Positions 60,215 to 64,000 of a stretch of DNA of 64,000 nucleotides are shown piece after piece; the stretch's first letter is position 1; each line of letters opens with the position of its first letter. The notes beneath the pieces were generated by a model, which made no database searches, was not told the DNA's origin, and saw only the letters and a list, made by a program, of their open reading frames with translations. The position numbers and the translations under genes are program-made. The stretch lies in NCBI GenBank assembly GCA_964383665.1, contig CAYLHO010000002.1, positions 62,001 through 126,000 on the forward strand, read 5' to 3'. The DNA comes from UMGS687 sp964383665. GTDB taxonomy: Bacteria; Bacillota; Clostridia; Christensenellales; UBA1242.

Positions 60215-61783
60215 TTATCCCATATATTCTTCGAAGGTGCATTTTTTGTCGACATATGTGTTTTCGTCAACAATGTCGATGATTCGATTTGCAACTGTTT
60301 CAACAATTTCTTGGTCGTGAGATGCAAAAATCATAACACCTTTAAAGTTTGTCATTCCTTTGTTAAGAGCGGTTATGCTTTCAAGGTCAAGGTGGTTCGT
60401 TGGTTCGTCAAGAAGAATAACGTTTCCGCCTTCAAGCATCATTTTTGCCATCATGCAGCGAACTTTTTCGCCGCCAGAAAGAACGTTTGCTTCTTTCAAA
60501 GCTTCTTCCCCAGAGAACAACATTCTTCCAAGCCAACTTCGAATGTAGGTTTCGGTTTGATCTTTCGAGAAACGGCGAAGCCAGTTAACAAGCGAAAGGT
60601 CACAGCCTTCAAAGAACGAACGATTGTCTTGAGGGAGGTAGGTAACTTTTGTTGTCTTTCCCCATGTAACAGTTCCGCTGTCAGGTTGTTCAAGTCCAAA
60701 AAGAATGTTGAAAAGTGTTGTTACCGCAAGACCATTTGAGCAAAGAATTGCAATTTTGTCGTCGCGAGAAACCGTGAAAGAAAGATTTTTAAACATGCCT
60801 TTTTGGGTTAAATTTTCAACTTTTAAAATTTCCTTTCCAATTTCTTGAGTATATTCAAAATTAATGTAAGGGTATTTTCTTGAAGATGGTTTGAAATCGT
60901 CGAGAGTGAGTTTTTCAAGTTCCTTTTTTCTTGAGGTTGCTTGTTTCGATTTTGATGCGTTTGCAGCAAACCTTGCGATGAAATCTTTAAGTTCTTTTGC
61001 GCGTTGTTCTGCCTTTTTGTTTTGCTCTTTTGCTTGGCGTGCCATAAGTTGACTTGTTTCATACCAGAAATCGTAGTTCCCAAGATACATGTTAATTTGA
61101 CCGTAGTCAACGTCGCAAGTGTGGGTGCAAACCTTGTTTAAGAAGTGACGGTTGTGGGAAACAATTATAACTGTGTTTTCGAAATTAAGAAGATAGTTCT
61201 CAAGCCAACGTGTTGTTTTAAAGTCGAGGTTGTTTGTTGGCTCGTCTAAAATTAAGATGTCTGGATTTCCAAAAAGCGCTTGAGCGAGAAGAACTTTAAC
61301 CTTTTGTTTTGGGTCGATGTCTTTCATCAAGGTTTCAAAAAGAGAATCGGAAATTCCAATTCCCGAAAGAAGAGTTTTTGCCTCGCTTTCTGCTTCCCAG
61401 CCCCCAAGTTCGGCAAATTCAGTTTCAAGTTCACCGGCTTTAATTCCGTCTTCTTCAGTAAAGTTTTCTTTCATATAGAGTTCGTCTTTAAGTCGTTGAA
61501 CTTCCATAAGGCGCTTATGCCCAAGCAAAACAGTTTCCAAAACTGTGTTTTCGTCGTATTTGTTTTGGTTTTGTTCCAAAACCGACATTCTTTCGTTTGG
61601 GTCTAAAATAACTTCGCCCTTATTTGGTTCAAGCTCGCCGGTTAAAATTTTAAGAAAAGTTGATTTTCCTGCGCCGTTTGCGCCAATAATTCCATAGCAA
61701 TTGCCTTTTGAAAATTTAAGGTTAACATCTTTGAACAAAACTCTTCCACCAAATTGAAGACTTACGTTTGAAACTTGAATCAT
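60215..61783 (-). CDS. ABC-F family ATPase (YkpA/YbiT-like)
   Basis: 522 residues, two ABC domains and no membrane part, so a ribosome-acting ABC-F protein. NBD1: Walker A GANGAGKSTFLK, Walker B ILILDEPTNNLD. A charged helical linker (residues 245-300). NBD2: signature LSGGEKVRCMMAKMM and Walker B VILLDEPTNHLD are intact, but its Walker A is LCSNGLAVTTL, lacking the ATP-binding Lys. ATG at 61783 has AGGGGA upstream. Confidence 0.92.
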   Translation of the reverse strand: MIQVSNVSLQFGGRVLFKDVNLKFSKGNCYGIIGANGAGKSTFLKILTGELEPNKGEVILDPNERMSVLEQNQNKYDENTVLETVLLGHKRLMEVQRLKDELYMKENFTEEDGIKAGELETEFAELGGWEAESEAKTLLSGIGISDSLFETLMKDIDPKQKVKVLLAQALFGNPDILILDEPTNNLDFKTTRWLENYLLNFENTVIIVSHNRHFLNKVCTHTCDVDYGQINMYLGNYDFWYETSQLMARQAKEQNKKAEQRAKELKDFIARFAANASKSKQATSRKKELEKLTLDDFKPSSRKYPYINFEYTQEIGKEILKVENLTQKGMFKNLSFTVSRDDKIAILCSNGLAVTTLFNILFGLEQPDSGTVTWGKTTKVTYLPQDNRSFFEGCDLSLVNWLRRFSKDQTETYIRSWLGRMLFSGEEALKEANVLSGGEKVRCMMAKMMLEGGNVILLDEPTNHLDLESITALNKGMTNFKGVMIFASHDQEIVETVANRIIDIVDENTYVDKKCTFEEYMG

Positions 61784-61865
61784 ATTTCCCCTGCCTTTTT
61801 TTTTGCTTTCAAAGTATAACATATAAACTTTTTATAATCAAGAGAAATCATGGGCAAAAATCGCT

Positions 61866-61894
61866 TTGAAAAAGGGGGATTGCTGTGTTAAAAT
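61866..61894 (+). promoter_or_regulatory. Promoter of the small acidic protein gene
   Basis: TTGAAA, 17 nt, TTAAAA; RBS AAGGAG follows. Confidence 0.6.
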
Positions 61895-61916
61895 TAAAAA
61901 CAATAAAGGAGCTTTT

Positions 61917-62243
61917 ATGGAAAAAGATTTTGAAATTGAATCGGAGGAAGAAAGAGAACTTTGCGAAGTTAATTGCCAAGAATATTTTGATGAAATCAAA
62001 AAACTTGCGAACGACATGATGGCAGAAATTGACTACACAACAAGGCTTAAAAGCGAAATTCGCGAGGAGGCATACATCATTCTTGATGCAATTGTTAACG
62101 CATGCGAAATTGAAAATCTTAAAATTTTGAATGGCCTTATTGTTGGCTTCGATTATGTTGCTTCAAGCATAAAATCAATTAAATTTTTGTATAAAGAAAT
62201 GAAAAATGTTCTCGTGGATTTCTATGAGGAACTTCAAAACTAG
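61917..62243 (+). CDS. Small acidic helical protein of unknown function
   Basis: 108 residues, predicted all-helical and acidic at the N terminus (MEKDFEIESEEERELCEVNC), no signal or membrane helix. No family recognised. Proper promoter, RBS and terminator support it as a real gene. Confidence 0.7.
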   Translation: MEKDFEIESEEERELCEVNCQEYFDEIKKLANDMMAEIDYTTRLKSEIREEAYIILDAIVNACEIENLKILNGLIVGFDYVASSIKSIKFLYKEMKNVLVDFYEELQN

Positions 62244-62261
62244 GGCAAAAGCCCTTTTTTG
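62242..62261 (+). terminator. Terminator after the small acidic protein
   Basis: Stem AGGGC/GCCCT followed by TTTTTT. Confidence 0.8.
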
Positions 62262-62282
62262 TTAAAATAAATTGGAGAAAAA

Positions 62283-63071
62283 ATGGACACGAAATTTAGT
62301 ATTGAGGAAGTTGAAAAAACAATTGCGTCTTACAAGAAAAATCAACTTTCAAACGGAATTGTTGTTTCAATTCGAAACGACGGGCTTGTTTTCAATCTTG
62401 GAGGGAAACTTGATGCATTCGTCCCAAAAGATGAGGTTGAAAATTTTTCATCGTCAAAAATTGGCGACAGGTTTTCGGTTGTTGTAACCGGAAAAACTGA
62501 AGATGGAATGGTTGAGGCGTCGCAAAAGAAAGCCTCTCAAATTAAACTTGAAACTCAAAATGCAAAGGAAATTAAACTTGGGTCGTCATTTCAAGTTGTT
62601 GTTTTGCAAACAAATTCAACAGGCGATTTGATTTCAAAAATGGGAGAATATGAAATTATTGTCCCAAAGGACGAAATTTGTTCATACAAAGTTGTTAACC
62701 CAAAATTTTATGTTGGGAAAAAAGTTATGGCAATTGCAACAAACATAAACAACGAGGAGAAAAAAATTCAAGCGTCAATTCGAATTCTGGAAGATAAAAC
62801 ACGTGCTGCAAATGAAGAAGTTTTTTGGCAAACAAATTTTATCAACAAAATTGTTGACGGAACGGTTAAGCGCTTTGTTCCATATGGCGCATTCGTTGAC
62901 GTTGGGGGAGTTAATTGCCTTTTGCACATTTCAAACATTTCATATTCAAAAATTAACAGCGCTGCTGATGTTTTGGAACTTGGAAAGACATATAAATTTA
63001 AAATTATTTCATTAGACCGCGAAACCAAAAAAGTTTCGCTTGGATATAAACAACTTCAAGCAAAAAAATAG
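62283..63071 (+). CDS. S1 RNA-binding domain protein (short RpsA-like)
   Basis: 262 residues with at least two S1 OB-fold domains: residues 20-80 (NGIVVSIRNDGLVFNLGGKL, DAFVPKDEV) and 190-258 (DGTVKRFVPYGAFVDVGG, LLHISNIS, VSLGYKQL), with a weaker middle unit. The N-terminal form resembles clostridial S1-like proteins encoded near cmk, as here (cmk begins 316 bp on). Shorter than the four-domain type. Confidence 0.85.
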   Translation: MDTKFSIEEVEKTIASYKKNQLSNGIVVSIRNDGLVFNLGGKLDAFVPKDEVENFSSSKIGDRFSVVVTGKTEDGMVEASQKKASQIKLETQNAKEIKLGSSFQVVVLQTNSTGDLISKMGEYEIIVPKDEICSYKVVNPKFYVGKKVMAIATNINNEEKKIQASIRILEDKTRAANEEVFWQTNFINKIVDGTVKRFVPYGAFVDVGGVNCLLHISNISYSKINSAADVLELGKTYKFKIISLDRETKKVSLGYKQLQAKK

Positions 63072-63160
63072 TGTTTTAACCAACGATATTTACATGCATT
63101 TAAACCCTCAAAAAAGAAGGTGTACTCAACTTATACAAAGGGTTTTAGCTAACTTTTTGA
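63072..63160 (+). pseudogene. Tyrosine recombinase (integrase), C-terminal remnant, copy 3
   Basis: Immediately after the S1 gene stop: VLTNDIYMHLNP in one frame, then after a frameshift KKEGVLNLYKGF, a stop, LTF and TGA. It matches copy 1 (DIYTHLDP, KEDIVNLYKGLYTTF) at DNA and protein level. Points towards the 3' end of the minus-strand tRNA-Thr (CGT). Confidence 0.75.
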
Positions 63161-63166
63161 CATCAC
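63155..63166 (-). repeat. 12-bp repeat unit, single copy (tRNA-Thr CGT site)
   Basis: One GTGATGTCAAAA unit on the minus strand, with TTTTCAAATTGGCAAAA beside it (63169-63185). Confidence 0.8.
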
Positions 63167-63190
63167 GATTTTGCCAATTTGAAAACTTAT

Positions 63191-63235
63191 AAAAAAATGG
63201 GCGCAACATATAGTTATAACTTTATGTTGAACCCA
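63191..63235 (-). terminator. Terminator of tRNA-Thr (CGT)
   Basis: Stem GGGTTCAACATA/TATGTTGCGCCC with the same loop as the terminator at 9932-9976, then T tract (minus strand). Confidence 0.88.
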
Positions 63236-63240
63236 CAGTA

Positions 63241-63316
63241 TGGAGCTGATGGGCGGATTCGAACCGCCGACCTATTGATTACGAATCAATTGCTCTACCT
63301 ACTGAGCCACACCAGC
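63241..63316 (-). tRNA. tRNA-Thr (CGT)
   Basis: 76-nt cloverleaf on the minus strand, acceptor GCTGGTG with CATCAGC, anticodon CGT in loop TTCGTAA, encoded CCA. Confidence 0.95.
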
Positions 63317-63327
63317 ACTTACGAATT

Positions 63328-63355
63328 ATGATATCATAAAATAATAAAATGTCAA
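63328..63355 (-). promoter_or_regulatory. Promoter of tRNA-Thr (CGT)
   Basis: TTGACA, 16 nt, TATCAT on the minus strand. Confidence 0.8.
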
Positions 63356-63386
63356 ATAAAAAGACAGAATAACATTGGAGGAAAGA

Positions 63387-64000
63387 GTGAGAATTAACAT
63401 TGCAATTGACGGAACTGCGGGAAGCGGGAAAGGAACGGTTTCAAAGGAGCTTGCAAAGCGCCTTGGTATTTTTCATTTGGACACAGGAGCAATCTATCGA
63501 AGCATTGCCTTCTATGTTCTTGAGAACAAAATTTCGCCAAATGACGAAAAAAACATTGAAAAAATGCTTAAAAACATGAAATTTTCTGTTATTTTCGAGA
63601 AAGATAACGGAAACATGGTCCAAAAAAATTTGCTAAACGGCGAAGATTTAAAACAAAAAATTAGAACTGAAGAGGTTAGCGAGGCGTCCTCAATTGTTTC
63701 TCAATATAAAGATGTTAGAGAGTTTGCAACTTCAATTCAGCATGAAATTGCAAAAAATTATGATGTTATCATTGAGGGGCGCGACATTGGAACCGTTGTT
63801 CTTCCAAATGCAACCCATAAGTTCTTTCTAACTGCAAGCCCGGAAGTTAGAGCAAAAAGAAGAATTGAACAACTTGGACTTCCAGGAAATGAGTTTGAAA
63901 ATGTTTTAAAGGAAATTAAGGAACGCGATAAGCGCGATTCACTTCGTGCAATAAGTCCGCTTAAGGTTGCTGAAGACGCAATATATGTTGATAACAGCAA
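63387..64000 (+). CDS. cmk: Cytidylate kinase, 5' part
   Basis: GTG start with GGAGG 5 nt upstream; 204 codons are in the window and the end is outside. P-loop DGTAGSGKGTVSKEL near residue 10, DTGAIYRSIAF, and IIEGRDIGTVVLPNA with ASPEVRAKRR, the CMP-kinase set. Phosphorylates CMP and dCMP. Confidence 0.96.
   Translation, partial: MRINIAIDGTAGSGKGTVSKELAKRLGIFHLDTGAIYRSIAFYVLENKISPNDEKNIEKMLKNMKFSVIFEKDNGNMVQKNLLNGEDLKQKIRTEEVSEASSIVSQYKDVREFATSIQHEIAKNYDVIIEGRDIGTVVLPNATHKFFLTASPEVRAKRRIEQLGLPGNEFENVLKEIKERDKRDSLRAISPLKVAEDAIYVDNS

Overview
This window is a 64 kb piece of an AT-rich, low-GC Bacillota chromosome, most likely from an uncultured Clostridia-like, endospore-forming bacterium. 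The standard genetic code is used, with TAA, TAG and TGA stops. The evidence for sporulation is direct: a spoIIAA-spoIIAB-sigF operon, a SpoIIE phosphatase, a spoVAC-spoVAD-spoVAE operon, a SpoIIQ-like M23 protein, a YwmB-like protein and a collagen-like spore-surface type protein. Genus or family cannot be fixed from the sequence alone.

Layout. 1-9.2 kb holds the 3' end of rpoC, then miaB-mutS-mutL-miaA and a YnbB-like PLP enzyme. 9.3-10.2 kb is a six-tRNA cluster ending in a decayed integrase tail. 10.2-20.2 kb carries a HAD protein, the spoIIA operon, trpS, dnaG-rpoD, a zinc-ribbon protein and hisS-gltX. 20.3-28.7 kb has tRNA-Asn, a large lipoprotein, the spoVA operon and a minus-strand block (dehydrogenase-like, YwmB-like, SpoIIQ-like, RelA-type). 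28.8-34.7 kb has recD2, comFC, hup and spoIIE. 35.0-43.2 kb is one gene for a 2724-residue membrane-anchored surface protein. 43.3-44.7 kb is infC-rpmI-rplT with its leader, then tRNA-Lys. 44.7-46.7 kb is an accessory patch: integrase scar, 12-bp repeat array, collagen-like gene, membrane protein, and a 113-bp direct repeat at tRNA-Gly. 46.8-58.6 kb holds mixed housekeeping genes (GDPD, glycosyltransferase, TrmH, YebC, QueH, Ddl, cysteine desulfurase/DUF3343, murA, ndk) and a broken SUKH gene. 58.7-64 kb has more tRNAs, an XRE/SLOG pair, an ABC-F protein, an S1 protein, a third integrase scar at tRNA-Thr and the start of cmk.

Three signals stand out. First, the 3' sides of three tRNA genes (Thr-TGT, Lys-TTT, Thr-CGT) carry tails of the same tyrosine-recombinase family, in the same orientation, each ending inside a 12-bp GTGATGTCAAAA repeat present in 2, 6 and 1 copies. 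This looks like a family of tRNA-targeting elements that has visited this genome repeatedly and decayed. Second, many genes lack a Shine-Dalgarno and have a -10 hexamer ending exactly 6 or 7 nt before ATG (miaB, HAD, hisS, relA, the dehydrogenase, TrmH, PH protein, phosphoesterase), which predicts widespread leaderless mRNAs. Third, several core proteins are altered: the RpoC trigger loop reads MNNKHFSG, MiaB lacks TRAM, and RelA has lost its hydrolase residues and ACT domain.

The sporulation genes fit together as a stage II control circuit (SpoIIE dephosphorylates SpoIIAA, which releases SigF from SpoIIAB), with Spo0A-box-like sites upstream of both spoIIAA and spoIIE, plus the dipicolinate-uptake SpoVA channel.
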